Assembly: GCA_024635555.1 (NCBI GenBank)
Contig: JAGXIO010000041.1
Span: forward strand, 1-59,578
Source: Saccharicrinis sp.
GTDB taxonomy: Bacteria; Bacteroidota; Bacteroidia; Bacteroidales; Marinilabiliaceae
DNA: 59,578 nucleotides
Direction of reading: 5' to 3'
Shown: piece after piece, positions 17,077-26,161 of the stretch
Layout of the letters: each line of letters begins with the position of its first letter
Numbering within the stretch: the stretch's first letter is position 1
Translations under genes and position numbers: made by a program
Notes under the pieces: generated by a model
The model's input: the letters and a program-made list of their open reading frames with translations, nothing else
Told to the model about the DNA's origin: nothing
The model's database searches: none

Positions 17077-17727
17077 ATGAAACGAGTAATTTTACTATTA
17101 ACAATTGTAATGGCAGCCTCAGCAATCAAGGCTCAATTTTCTGTTGGAACCGATTTGGTTTCACGTTATGTATTTCGCGGCGTAGATTATGGTAATGGGG
17201 CAGCCCTGCAGCCAACCGTAGAATATGCTGCCGGAAATTTTGCTATCGGTGCATGGGGCTCGTTTGGTCTATCGGGCGGATCATTTTCAGAGGCTGATTT
17301 ATACGCATCCTACTCTTTTGACTTCGGCTTGAGCCTTGGAGTTACAGACTACTATTACCCAGGTTTTAAGTGGGGAGAGTTTGGCGACAGCATTTCGAGC
17401 CATGCCTTGGAGTTGAACCTTGGTTATGAAATCGGAAGCTTATCGTTGGCAGGAAACTACATGCTCAACAACTCCATCTACGGAGCTGGCACCGAAGACG
17501 GCACAATGTATTTTGAAGCCGGATACGCCTTTGACAATGTTGATTTATTTATAGGCGCCGGGGATGGATGGCACTCCTTAAAACGTGATTTTCAAGTGGT
17601 AAACATCGGTGTTGGAACCTCTAAGGAAATTAAATTCTCCGAATCCTTTTCATTGCCGCTTTTTGGACAAGTAATCATGAATCCTAATTCAGAACAGCTG
17701 CACATTGTAGTGGGGATATCATTATAA
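17077..17727 (+). CDS. Outer-membrane beta-barrel protein, TorF-like putative porin
   Basis: The start at 17077 (MKRVILLLTIVMAASAIKA) gives a clean signal peptide cleaved near AIKA-Q. The mature part, of about 197 residues, is rich in alternating aromatic and small residues (FSVGTDLVSRYVFRGVDYG, YASYSFDFGLSLGVTDYYY) and ends in an amphipathic strand, as in outer-membrane barrels. It stands first in a cluster with PII and an ammonium transporter, so a role in outer-membrane passage of a nitrogen source is plausible but inferred. Confidence 0.75.
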   Translation: MKRVILLLTIVMAASAIKAQFSVGTDLVSRYVFRGVDYGNGAALQPTVEYAAGNFAIGAWGSFGLSGGSFSEADLYASYSFDFGLSLGVTDYYYPGFKWGEFGDSISSHALELNLGYEIGSLSLAGNYMLNNSIYGAGTEDGTMYFEAGYAFDNVDLFIGAGDGWHSLKRDFQVVNIGVGTSKEIKFSESFSLPLFGQVIMNPNSEQLHIVVGISL

Positions 17728-17891
17728 ACCCTTTAACCCAAATAATTCTTGAATTATTTGGGTTAATCCCGCCAACGCAGAACAAGCTCTGAACTATTCA
17801 TAATCAAGAAAATTTAAGAATAGTTCAGGTTAACAAGGCAGTTATCTTAGAGATATTAATTAAGATTTCAAAAAATATAAAAATCATCATT

Positions 17892-18236
17892 ATGAAAAAA
17901 ATTGAAGCCATTATCAGGTTAACACGGTATGAAAATGTAAAAAAAGCCCTCGATGAGCAGGACATCACCTTTTTTTCCTATTGGGATGTGCGGGGAGTTG
18001 GCACAGCCATAGAAGGGCACCTTTACCGAGGCACCATTTACGATACCAGTATTATCGAGCGTCGTTTGATTTCTATTGTCGTTCGCGATCAGAACCTGGA
18101 GAAGACAGTGCAAGCCATTATGTCGGCTGCATGTACCGGGGAAATAGGGGACGGACGAATATTTGTTTCGGACATTGAAGAATCGTACCGAATACGCACG
18201 GGCGAATCGGGACCGGAAACCCTTTATATAAAGTAA
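17892..18236 (+). CDS. PII-family nitrogen regulatory protein
   Basis: This 114-residue protein matches PII length and begins MKKIEAIIRLTRYENVKKAL. The T-loop region reads LYRGTIYDTSIIERR; the tyrosine aligned with Tyr51 of GlnB/GlnK is kept. The segment before it (VRGVGTAIEG) lacks the usual GRQKGH sequence. The C-terminal GEIGDGRIFVSDIEESYRIRTGE is conserved. PII proteins sense ATP/ADP and 2-oxoglutarate and, in amt operons, block the transporter. It sits 47 nt before the transporter gene, so a GlnK role is likely. Confidence 0.92.
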   Translation: MKKIEAIIRLTRYENVKKALDEQDITFFSYWDVRGVGTAIEGHLYRGTIYDTSIIERRLISIVVRDQNLEKTVQAIMSAACTGEIGDGRIFVSDIEESYRIRTGESGPETLYIK

Positions 18237-18283
18237 GTTAAAGCAACTTATCTGATTTTTTAAAAATTTAAACTAACAATATT

Positions 18284-19483
18284 ATGGATACGAACAGCGC
18301 TTTAGACATTTTATGGATTCTGGTAGCAGGCATTTTGGTGTTTTTTATGCAAGCAGGATTTGCCTTAGTGGAGGCAGGATTTACACGAGCCAAAAACGTG
18401 GGAAACATCATCATGAAAAACTTCATGGATTTTTCATTGGGTTCGTTACTCTTCTGGATTATAGGATATAGCCTCATGTACGGTGGCGAAGGAACTTTTT
18501 TTGGAGCATTTGACTTTTTTTATAACGAACCTGGCGACTACCACAACTTATTTTTTCAAACCGTATTTGCGGCCACCGCGGCCACTATTGTTTCAGGGGC
18601 CATGGCGGAGCGTACCAAATTCAGCTCCTACCTTGTTTTTTCGGTAGTTATTACGGGACTTATCTATCCTATCTCTGGCCACTGGGTATGGGGAGGCGGA
18701 TGGCTCTCTACAATGGAAACCCCGTTTCACGATTTTGCAGGCTCTACAGTTGTACACTCCGTTGGTGGATGGATGGCACTAGCAGGTGCATGGACTTTAG
18801 GCCCTCGTTTGGGTAAATACAATGGCAATGGAAAAATTAACGCTATACCCGGACATAACATGGTGCTGGGCGCCCTGGGAGTTTTTATACTCTGGATGGG
18901 ATGGTTTGGTTTTAACCCCGGTTCGCAGTTGGCCATTAGCGGCGACAACGCCAATGCCGTAGCTTCCATATTCATCACAACTAACCTTGCCGCCGCAGCA
19001 GGTGCAACGGTTACCATGTTTGTTACCTGGATACGATACGGAAAACCCGATCTCTCCATGACCCTAAACGGCGCGTTAGCTGGCCTGGTAGGAATTACTG
19101 CCGGTTGCGACATCGTAGACCCTGTAGGAGCTGCTATAATAGGCGGTTTAGCTGGACTCTTGGTTGTATTTTCAATTGAGTTTCTGGATAAAAAACTTAG
19201 AGTGGATGATCCAGTAGGTGCTATTTCAGTGCACGGTGTGTGTGGTGCCCTGGGTACTTTGCTAGTAGGCTTTTTTGCAACAGAGGGCGGTCTATTTTAC
19301 GGTGGCGGTTCCAGTTTATTGATAAGCCAGCTTATTGGTGTAGCATCGATAGCTGCATGGGCTTTGGGCTTAGGACTTATCCTATTTCAAACCCTAAAAG
19401 CTACTATGGGTCTTAGAGTTAGCGAGCTCGAAGAAAGAGAAGGTTTGGACATACATGAGCATGGACAGACATCTTATAACTAA
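18284..19483 (+). CDS. amt: Ammonium transporter
   Basis: This 399-residue membrane protein has about 11 hydrophobic segments. It carries Amt signatures: QAGFALVEAGFTRAKN near the start, YPISGHWVWGGGWL, DFAGSTVVHSVGGW (family motif) and HGVCGALGTLLVGFFA. The paired histidines of the conduction pore are present in the VVHSVGG and SVHGVCG segments. It starts with no cleavable signal. It lies downstream of PII on the same strand, with a strong terminator after it, and shares an upstream region with divergent gltB. Confidence 0.96.
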   Translation: MDTNSALDILWILVAGILVFFMQAGFALVEAGFTRAKNVGNIIMKNFMDFSLGSLLFWIIGYSLMYGGEGTFFGAFDFFYNEPGDYHNLFFQTVFAATAATIVSGAMAERTKFSSYLVFSVVITGLIYPISGHWVWGGGWLSTMETPFHDFAGSTVVHSVGGWMALAGAWTLGPRLGKYNGNGKINAIPGHNMVLGALGVFILWMGWFGFNPGSQLAISGDNANAVASIFITTNLAAAAGATVTMFVTWIRYGKPDLSMTLNGALAGLVGITAGCDIVDPVGAAIIGGLAGLLVVFSIEFLDKKLRVDDPVGAISVHGVCGALGTLLVGFFATEGGLFYGGGSSLLISQLIGVASIAAWALGLGLILFQTLKATMGLRVSELEEREGLDIHEHGQTSYN

Positions 19484-19528
19484 CCCTATATTTAAATTAT
19501 CCCACCACAGTTAAATACCTTTGACCTA

Positions 19529-19557
19529 AGCAGCCGGAAATACCGGCTGCTTTTTTT
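19529..19557 (+). terminator. Terminator after amt
   Basis: AGCAGCCGG pairs perfectly with CCGGCTGCT around an AAATA loop, followed by TTTTTTT. It is 46 nt downstream of the amt stop on the plus strand and is a textbook intrinsic terminator. Confidence 0.93.
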
Positions 19558-19716
19558 GTGTTTAAATTTTGCGTAGTCTCTTTATCTATCCATTCCCACA
19601 TAGTACTTAATTATTGATTAAAGAAAAAAATCTTTAATTATTGCTAAATGCTTCAACAATTATATATATTAGTTGTTTTGTGAGGGATAAAACGGACATC
19701 CGTGCCTACAGCTAGA

Positions 19717-19765
19717 TAGCTTGTCTCCCGAAACGAGATAGTGCCGACCTCCCGAGAACAAACTC
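19717..19765. repeat. Repeat related to 4432-4470
   Basis: GCTTGTCTCCCGAAACGAG matches the repeat between trpG and trpD with one or two changes. The adjacent sequence (CTCCCGAGAACAAACTCGAG) is also palindromic. It lies upstream of the DUF4492 gene. Confidence 0.5.
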
Positions 19766-19821
19766 GAGAATGGTGCTTAGAAATCGCACTGGCTGTATGG
19801 GTAAGGTTAATATTAAAAAAA

Positions 19822-20028
19822 ATGAAAAAAATTATTGATTTTTATATGGAAGGCTTTAACAACCTACCCGACTGGGCTCGCTCCATTTGGTTTGTCGTTT
19901 TGTTAAAACTGTTCATTTTCTTTTTTATTTTTAAAATATTCTTTTTTCAAAATAAGCTTAAAAAGGATTTTAACAACGACATTGATAGAGCAGATCATGT
20001 AATTGAACAGATTACAACACCAAAATAG
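19822..20028 (+). CDS. DUF4492 small membrane protein of the cydAB cluster
   Basis: The start at 19822 (MKKIIDFYMEGF) matches the family; the longer frame from 19741 runs into a repeat. The 68-residue product has one very hydrophobic helix (about residues 20-42, FVVLLKLFIFFFIFKIFFF) and a charged C-terminal tail. DUF4492 proteins are typically encoded immediately upstream of cytochrome bd genes in Bacteroidota, as here (47 nt before cydA). A role in assembly or stability of the oxidase is presumed from this linkage only. Confidence 0.85.
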   Translation: MKKIIDFYMEGFNNLPDWARSIWFVVLLKLFIFFFIFKIFFFQNKLKKDFNNDIDRADHVIEQITTPK

Positions 20029-20075
20029 TATATCATAGAACATTACCATAATAGAACACCGTAAAATTTGTAATA

Positions 20076-21674
20076 ATGTTAGAATCGTTTGATTTATCGC
20101 TGGTAAACTGGTCGCGGGCTCAATTTGCCCTTACGGCCATGTACCATTGGATTTTTGTACCTTTAACCTTGGGACTATCTTTTATACTGGCCTTTATGGA
20201 GACCAAGTATGTTAAAACGGGCGATCCGGAATGGAAGAGGATTACCAAGTTTTGGATGAAGCTTTTTGGGATAAACTTTGCTATTGGGGTTGCCACGGGC
20301 ATCATCCTGGAATTTGAGTTTGGAACCAACTGGAGCAATTACTCCTGGTTTGTGGGCGACATATTCGGTGCTCCGCTAGCTATTGAGGGTATCATGGCCT
20401 TTTTTCTGGAAAGCACCTTTATTGCCGTCATGTTTTTTGGATGGAACAAAGTAAGCAAGAAAGCCCACTTGATATCTACCTGGCTGGTTGCAGTAGGAGC
20501 AAATTTATCCGCCGTTTGGATATTGGTGGCCAACGCCTGGATGCAGGATCCGCGCGGCATGAAGTTTAACCCCGACACAGCGCGCAACGAGATGGTCAAT
20601 TTTTGGGATGTTTTTCTTTCGCCCAGCGCCGTCACTAAGTTCTTGCATACCACCACTTCGGGCTTTGTACTGGCTTCTGTTTTTGTTGTGGGCGTTAGTG
20701 CTTGGTTTCTAATCAAACGTAGAGAGATACTTTTTGCCAAGCGAAGCATGGTAGTTGCCTCCACTTTTGGCATCGTATCATCCGTTATGCTTATAGTCAC
20801 CGGCGACAGCTCAGCACGCGAGATGGCAGCTATCCAGCCCATGAAGTTTGCCGCCATGGAAGCACTTTACGACGGCCAGACCAATGCACCTCTAATAGCC
20901 ATCGGAATACTTGGCTACCCGGAAGAGAATCCTTCGGGCGGGGAGACAAAAGAAAATTTTAGAATTAAGATAGAGATACCCAACGCACTCTCGTACATGG
21001 CCTTTTTAAAAGCCGATGCCTTTGTGCCCGGCATAAAGGACTTGGTATTGGGCAACGAAAAGCACGGCATTATGTCGTACAAAGAAAAGATAAAAAGAGG
21101 ATACCATGCCCAACAAACCCTCATCCAATATAAAAAAGCAAAAAAGGAGAATGCTGACGACTTACCCATGCTGCGCGCTAAGTTTGAGGATCAGGAATGG
21201 ATAGATAACTATTTTAATTACTTTGGCTACGGCAGCTATTACGATCCGGATCCTACCATTCTCGAAAAAAATGCTTTTAAAATAGTACCACCCATCTCAC
21301 TTTCGTTTTATTCATTCCATATCATGGTGATTTTAGGAGGTCATTTTTTACTGCTGTTTATGGTTGTTTTGTGGTTGCTGTTTAAAAACAAACTGGCCAA
21401 CAATAAGATAATACTATGGACTGCCGTATGGACTATACCCTTTGCCTACATTGCATCCGAAGCCGGGTGGGTTGTGGCAGAAGTGGGCCGCCAGCCATGG
21501 GTAGTTCAGGATTTAATGACCACAGCCATGGCCGTTTCGCAAATAGACACCATGTCGGTAATGATTACTTTTTGGCTATTTGCATTTACTTTTACCGCAT
21601 TGCTGGTAGCCGAAATAAAAATAATGACCAAACAAATTAAAACAGGACCAACTAAACAAGGAGGAAAACAATAA
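20076..21674 (+). CDS. cydA: Cytochrome bd ubiquinol oxidase subunit I
   Basis: The 532-residue membrane protein begins with RAQFALTAMYHWIFVPLTLG, which includes the heme b595 histidine. It has the conserved SFYSFHIMVILG histidine and methionine region, and GWVVAEVGRQPWVV, the family signature near the quinol site. It oxidises quinol and reduces oxygen with high affinity in the inner membrane. Its stop overlaps the cydB start by one base. The periplasmic Q-loop region around residues 270-380 is highly charged, as in other Bacteroidota. Confidence 0.96.
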   Translation: MLESFDLSLVNWSRAQFALTAMYHWIFVPLTLGLSFILAFMETKYVKTGDPEWKRITKFWMKLFGINFAIGVATGIILEFEFGTNWSNYSWFVGDIFGAPLAIEGIMAFFLESTFIAVMFFGWNKVSKKAHLISTWLVAVGANLSAVWILVANAWMQDPRGMKFNPDTARNEMVNFWDVFLSPSAVTKFLHTTTSGFVLASVFVVGVSAWFLIKRREILFAKRSMVVASTFGIVSSVMLIVTGDSSAREMAAIQPMKFAAMEALYDGQTNAPLIAIGILGYPEENPSGGETKENFRIKIEIPNALSYMAFLKADAFVPGIKDLVLGNEKHGIMSYKEKIKRGYHAQQTLIQYKKAKKENADDLPMLRAKFEDQEWIDNYFNYFGYGSYYDPDPTILEKNAFKIVPPISLSFYSFHIMVILGGHFLLLFMVVLWLLFKNKLANNKIILWTAVWTIPFAYIASEAGWVVAEVGRQPWVVQDLMTTAMAVSQIDTMSVMITFWLFAFTFTALLVAEIKIMTKQIKTGPTKQGGKQ

Positions 21675-22807
21675 TGTTCGGAGATTTATCGTACTTAGAA
21701 TTACAGCAATATTGGTGGTTTCTGATTTCGTTATTAGGCGCACTGCTCGTATTTTTAATGTTTGTTCAGGGAGGACAAACACTATTGCCGGTACTTGGGA
21801 AAACCAAGGACGAAAAAACAATATTGGTAAACGCCTTAGGGCGCAAATGGGAGTTCACTTTTACCACACTGGTAACCTTTGGCGGGGCGTTTTTTGCCTC
21901 ATTCCCCTTATTTTATAGCACCAGCTTTGGCGGGGCTTACTGGGTTTGGATGATCATACTTTTTGCTTTTATCATTCAGGCCATCTCCTATGAGTTCCGC
22001 AGCCGGCCAAATAATGTATATGGCCCAAAAACTTACGAAGTATTCCTTTTTATTAATGGTTTGATAGGCACTATTTTTATCGGAACTGCGGTAGCTACTT
22101 TTTTCACCGGCTCCAACTTTTCAGTAAACGAATACAACCAATCCAAATGGGATACAGTTTATCATGGCCTAGAACTGACATTAAACCCTCATAATCTGGT
22201 CTTGGGTTTAACGGTATTTTTCTTGGCAAGAGTATTGGCCATTCAGTATTTTATGAATGCCATCGACCACGACGCCATACTCAAAAGGGCGCACAAGCAT
22301 TTGCTGATAAACGGCATTTTGTTTGTGGTTCTATTTTTAACTTTTACTATTTGGCTGATGTTAAGAGATGGATTTGCCGTGAACCCCGATACCAAAGAGG
22401 TGTTTATGGAACCCTATAAATATTTTAACAATTTAATAGAGATGCCTTTGGTGGGCGTCGGATTTTTATTGGGCGTAATACTGGTTCTTTACGGGATGGT
22501 AAGCAGCTACATAAAACCTAGCACCAAGGGCATATGGTTTAGCGGTCCGGGAACAGTTCTTACCGTGCTTATGCTGTTTTTGCTGGCCGGGTACAACAAT
22601 ACCTCGTTCTATCCTTCTGTTACAAGTCTGCAAAGCTCATTGACAATTGAAAATGCGAGCTCGAGCCATTTTACACTTACTGCCATGAGCTATGTTTCGC
22701 TGATGATACCTTTTGTAATGGCTTACATATGGTATGCTTGGAAAGCCGTCAACAACCGTAAAATAGATCAAGACGAAATTGAATCGGACGATTTGCATGT
22801 GTATTAA
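21674..22807 (+). CDS. cydB: Cytochrome bd ubiquinol oxidase subunit II
   Basis: This 377-residue protein has about eight or nine hydrophobic segments. Near the N-terminus it has WFLISLLGALLVFLMFVQGGQTLL, comparable to the CydB start, and it retains REFSRPNN-like FRSRPNNVYG in the first cytoplasmic loop. The start codon overlaps the cydA stop (TAATG), so the two subunits are co-translated. CydB is the partner of CydA and carries no heme of its own. A small membrane protein (23164-23310) follows after 356 bp. Confidence 0.94.
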   Translation: MFGDLSYLELQQYWWFLISLLGALLVFLMFVQGGQTLLPVLGKTKDEKTILVNALGRKWEFTFTTLVTFGGAFFASFPLFYSTSFGGAYWVWMIILFAFIIQAISYEFRSRPNNVYGPKTYEVFLFINGLIGTIFIGTAVATFFTGSNFSVNEYNQSKWDTVYHGLELTLNPHNLVLGLTVFFLARVLAIQYFMNAIDHDAILKRAHKHLLINGILFVVLFLTFTIWLMLRDGFAVNPDTKEVFMEPYKYFNNLIEMPLVGVGFLLGVILVLYGMVSSYIKPSTKGIWFSGPGTVLTVLMLFLLAGYNNTSFYPSVTSLQSSLTIENASSSHFTLTAMSYVSLMIPFVMAYIWYAWKAVNNRKIDQDEIESDDLHVY

Positions 22808-23163
22808 AAGCCCCCTCCAGCTCCCCCGAAGGGGAAGGGCTTGGCAACGAGCAGAGGTTGAGCAACATCCCAGACCTGTTGGCGTCTTTAGACCCGACAG
22901 CGTCTATAAGGGAAGATAAAGCTTAAAACGGAGAGCGCAAAGCAAAAAACAAGAAGCCTACAGAGATGATCAAGAGGTAGTTAACAGAAGGCGACGCGTA
23001 TTGAGAAATAAGAACAAATAGTTTTAAAGAGATGAAACATCCATGCTAATTGGGAAGCAATGTTCATAATAAGTTAATTAACACACAATGGGATGATTGA
23101 ATCAGATAAGCGACAGCAGTCTTTTATCTCTTATCTGTCAGTCTCTTATCTAATTTAGAAGAT
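22808..23163. other. Gap after cydB with REP-like sequence
   Basis: The first 35 bases form a G+C-rich palindrome (AAGCCC...GGGCTT, 22809-22842) of the type scattered through this genome. The remaining 320 bases show no open frame with coding character and no clear terminator. The small frame at 23164 is therefore not tightly linked to cydB. Confidence 0.5.
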
Positions 23164-23310
23164 ATGAAATACTTACAAGAAATATTATGGTACTTGAGCT
23201 GGCCCTTACTGATTGTAATTAGCTATCAGGCCGTTAAATGGGCACTCAATAAGTTTGAGAAAGCAAATAGAGAGAATACAGAATCGGAAGGATTCTACGA
23301 TATTTCATAG
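23164..23310 (+). CDS. 48-residue single-helix membrane protein, candidate CydX-like subunit
   Basis: The frame starts MKYLQEILWYLSWPLLIVIS, crosses the membrane once (about residues 8-27) and ends in a charged tail (NKFEKANRENTESEG). The LWYLSW segment resembles the WYFAW start of CydX, the small third subunit of cytochrome bd in proteobacteria. It lies on the same strand as cydAB, after a 356-bp gap. The match is short and the family relation is inference, but the frame has a start, a stop and a sensible topology. Confidence 0.5.
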   Translation: MKYLQEILWYLSWPLLIVISYQAVKWALNKFEKANRENTESEGFYDIS

Positions 23311-23377
23311 ACATTAAACGATATTTAATATGAGTTAAAGTTAGCATCCGACTGAGGTTGAATGCTACCTTTAACTC

Positions 23378-24103
23378 TTAACGCTTGGCCATTAACTTCA
23401 CCAGCGAAAATGATACATATAAGGCAATAGTAACCGCTATGCCGCCCATGCCCATCCATATCAGAAAAAATAGACTGGCCAGCAGCAAAACATACTTATC
23501 TGCATTTCCTGATAAACCGAAAGTTTTAAATTTTAAGGAGAACATCGGTATTTCCGATATCAGTAAAAACGAGAAGATGGGCACAAAAGATAGCAGTATC
23601 CATTGGTGTTGTACCATATCGAACAACCATCCGCTACCTGTGTCGAAAACAAAAGCTAGCGAAGCTAAAAACATACCTGTTGCCGTGGTGGTAAGCCCAA
23701 TAAAACTATCCGACTGCCGGGTATCGACATTGAACTTGGCCAAACGTAAGCCCGAAAATACGGTGGCGACAAAAGGCGAAAGAATCAAAGCTTGCACCTC
23801 AAAGGATTGCTGAAAAATGTCCGCATCAAAACTACCTAGCATCACATGTTTTATCATCATGTGCAACATCACCATGGGAGCCAATCCAAAGCTTACCATA
23901 TCGGCCAACGAATCCAACTCCTTGCCCATGGGCGAATAGGCTTTTAACATACGCGCAGCAAAGCCATCCATAAAATCGAAAATCGAACTTAAAAAAAGTA
24001 ATAAAGCAGCTTCGGCCAACAGACCGTGAAAGGCTGCGAAAACACTCAGCGTTCCGCTTAGTAGATTGAGACTGGTAATGAAATTGGGGATATGTTTTTT
24101 CAT
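23378..24103 (-). CDS. pssA: CDP-diacylglycerol-serine O-phosphatidyltransferase
   Basis: This 241-residue membrane protein has the CDP-alcohol phosphotransferase motif DFMDGFAARMLKAYSPMGKE-LDSLAD (D-x2-D-G-x2-A-R-x8-G-x3-D-x3-D) at residues about 43-68. About six hydrophobic segments follow. N-terminal KKHIPNFITSLNLLSG is typical of bacterial type II PssA. It makes phosphatidylserine, the precursor of phosphatidylethanolamine. A decarboxylase gene, a common neighbour, is not adjacent here. Confidence 0.9.
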   Translation of the reverse strand: MKKHIPNFITSLNLLSGTLSVFAAFHGLLAEAALLLFLSSIFDFMDGFAARMLKAYSPMGKELDSLADMVSFGLAPMVMLHMMIKHVMLGSFDADIFQQSFEVQALILSPFVATVFSGLRLAKFNVDTRQSDSFIGLTTTATGMFLASLAFVFDTGSGWLFDMVQHQWILLSFVPIFSFLLISEIPMFSLKFKTFGLSGNADKYVLLLASLFFLIWMGMGGIAVTIALYVSFSLVKLMAKR

Positions 24104-24187
24104 GGGAATGAGTTTAAAAGTTTAAAGTTCCCGCCTAATTAAATTTCAGGCGGCGGGATTTCGCGTTGCTCAATTTGGGTATAGATT

Positions 24188-24652
24188 TTATGTGACTTGA
24201 ATTCCATTTTCAGATGCGATTGATTTAATTATCTGTTTTATGCTTTGAACTCGATTATAATTATCCGTTGGAATTTCCAGAATTACAGTACTGTTGTCAG
24301 TTTTTGTTAGTTTGAATTGGGCAAATTTATATTCAATTGATTTTATTTCATTCCACTTTACAGTTTTTCCTTTTTTAAAGGCATCTTGTTTGAGGTGAAG
24401 TTTGTCGTAATTGATATATATAAAAGCTTTTGCCCCAAATAACCCCACTAACGAAACGCCTGTTCCTTCTATTAAATGTGCAATTCCGAGTGTTATAAAA
24501 ACAATAAAATACAACCAATCAAATACTTTAAGGGATTCTTTTTCGGCAAGGTTAAATAAAATCCAGAAACTAGCGAAAAGAATGGCCAATATTCCAAAAC
24601 CAATCCTGAATTTAGACTTTTTGGTTGGCAATAAGTTTATTGTTAAGTCCAT
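24188..24652 (-). CDS. Two-helix membrane protein with possible PH-like domain
   Basis: This 154-residue protein has two hydrophobic segments (about residues 17-35 and 43-62). A soluble region of about 85 residues reads YINYDKLHLKQDAFKKGKTVKWNEIKSIEY, a strand pattern like bacterial PH-domain proteins. I do not recognise a named family. It may be co-transcribed with pssA, which starts about 550 nt upstream-side, but the link is weak. Its AT-rich codon use differs from pssA. No function is assigned. Confidence 0.6.
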   Translation of the reverse strand: MDLTINLLPTKKSKFRIGFGILAILFASFWILFNLAEKESLKVFDWLYFIVFITLGIAHLIEGTGVSLVGLFGAKAFIYINYDKLHLKQDAFKKGKTVKWNEIKSIEYKFAQFKLTKTDNSTVILEIPTDNYNRVQSIKQIIKSIASENGIQVT

Positions 24653-24906
24653 GGTGTTTGTTTTATTATAATTCTATTAAAAGGTACTTTTTATTGATGT
24701 AATTTGATACTCCATTCAATCTCTTTTAGCCTATTTGCTACAGACATTAAGGTATTCATTTTGTCATTTTTTTTTGGAAATTCGCAAAAAACCAATTCTT
24801 TAAAACCTGTCTTGTCAAACCGTTACAATTTTGAAGCGGGCTACAGTCCTTGAATTTACTGCTACTTCGTCTATATTGCATAACCATTGTTGCCACCTGT
24901 GCGTTG

Positions 24907-25977
24907 TTACCTTTTTGTCAGCAAGCCAAACAATTCCTCATTGACATAATAGTTACCAGTTCCCAATTTGTCTTTTCGCAGCATTTTATCTTCTGCCAAT
25001 TTATTCAAATAATTCGCTGCAGTTAGTCTTGAAACACCTAAATCATTGACAACAAACTCAATTTTTGTATACGGATGTTTGAACAAATTATTTAGTAAAT
25101 CCTGACTATAGAACTTATAATTATCACGAAGCCGATGTTTGTAATCAAGCATTAGTTCCTTAATCTTAAGGATTAATTCAATAGTCTCTCGTGATGTTTG
25201 TTCAACTCCTTTTATCATAAACAACACCCAATCTTCCCACAAATTTTCGTCTCTTACTTTTTGCAAAAAATGATAATAGTCGGGTTTATTTTTAATTATA
25301 TAATTGCTCAAATATAGAATTGGCAGGGTTTGGAGTTTTTCTAATATTAAATAGAGTATATTAATGATTCTGCCAGTTCTACCATTTCCTTCATAAAATG
25401 GGTGAATACTTTCAAATTGAAAATGTAGAATAGCCATTTTTATTAATGGGTCACAGTCTTGTAATTCTGAGTCATTGATATAGCGCTCAAGATTGGCCAT
25501 TAATCGTACTATTTCATCATAATCTTGCGGGGGAGTATAAATTATTTCACCTGTTGCGGAATTTTTCAAAGCGGTGCCTGGCAATTTTCTAAATCCAGCT
25601 TTGTTGTATTCCAGTAATCCTTGAATTCTCAAAATACTCTTATTTGTCAACAATTCCGTTTTTGTGATTAATTCAAATCCTTTCTTCAAGGCTGCAATAT
25701 AATTCTGAACTTCTTTGGCTTGAAGAGACTTGAATGCATCCAGGTTTAGTTCTGATTTGTATATGTCGTCGTGTGTTGTAATAATATTTTCAATAGCAGA
25801 ACTGTCCTTTGCCTCTTGTAATCCTAGTGTATTGATTAAAATGTTTTGATTTGGGATGGTAGATGCTATTCCTTTTAACTCTGCTAATGCAGCATGTGCC
25901 GCAGGTAAAGCTTTTAAAACCTTTTTTGTTTCTAAATCAACGTTTAAAGGCAAATCTGTTAATCCCCAAGTGGTCAT
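24907..25977 (-). CDS. Fic family protein
   Basis: The 356-residue protein carries the Fic core motif HPFYEGNGRTGRI near residue 194, with the catalytic His and all phosphate-binding residues. The N-terminal SSAIENI (about 76-82) fits the inhibitory S/T-x-x-x-E-G/N helix motif, so the protein is probably autoinhibited. A C-terminal winged helix (about 300-350, with GVSRLTAANYLNKL) suggests DNA binding. Fic enzymes usually AMPylate protein hydroxyls. It stands alone and is preceded by two dyads (26021-26087), which suggests self-regulation. Confidence 0.92.
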   Translation of the reverse strand: MTTWGLTDLPLNVDLETKKVLKALPAAHAALAELKGIASTIPNQNILINTLGLQEAKDSSAIENIITTHDDIYKSELNLDAFKSLQAKEVQNYIAALKKGFELITKTELLTNKSILRIQGLLEYNKAGFRKLPGTALKNSATGEIIYTPPQDYDEIVRLMANLERYINDSELQDCDPLIKMAILHFQFESIHPFYEGNGRTGRIINILYLILEKLQTLPILYLSNYIIKNKPDYYHFLQKVRDENLWEDWVLFMIKGVEQTSRETIELILKIKELMLDYKHRLRDNYKFYSQDLLNNLFKHPYTKIEFVVNDLGVSRLTAANYLNKLAEDKMLRKDKLGTGNYYVNEELFGLLTKR

Positions 25978-26002
25978 ATGTAAAGAATTCTTAATAATCT
26001 AT

Positions 26003-26087
26003 TCAAAGATAGTTTCTTTAGTATAGAAAATAACAAATTGTATACATTAAAAAATCAATATGTATAGAAAATGATGAAATCTATACA
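26003..26087 (-). promoter_or_regulatory. fic promoter with two dyad operators
   Basis: On the minus strand a TAnnTTTG box, TATCTTTG (26010-26003), lies about 26 nt before the fic start. Upstream are two similar elements 41 bp apart: GTATAG-N14-TATACA (26021-26046) and the perfect dyad TGTATAG-N13-CTATACA (26061-26087). Both share TATAGAAAAT. The arrangement fits binding by a dimeric winged-helix regulator, possibly Fic itself. Confidence 0.5.
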
Positions 26088-26161
26088 CTCAGTTGTCTTT
26101 TGGTTGCATTCCTATATAATATTCAAAAATAAGATAAACATATTACATAGTTACCTAATCC

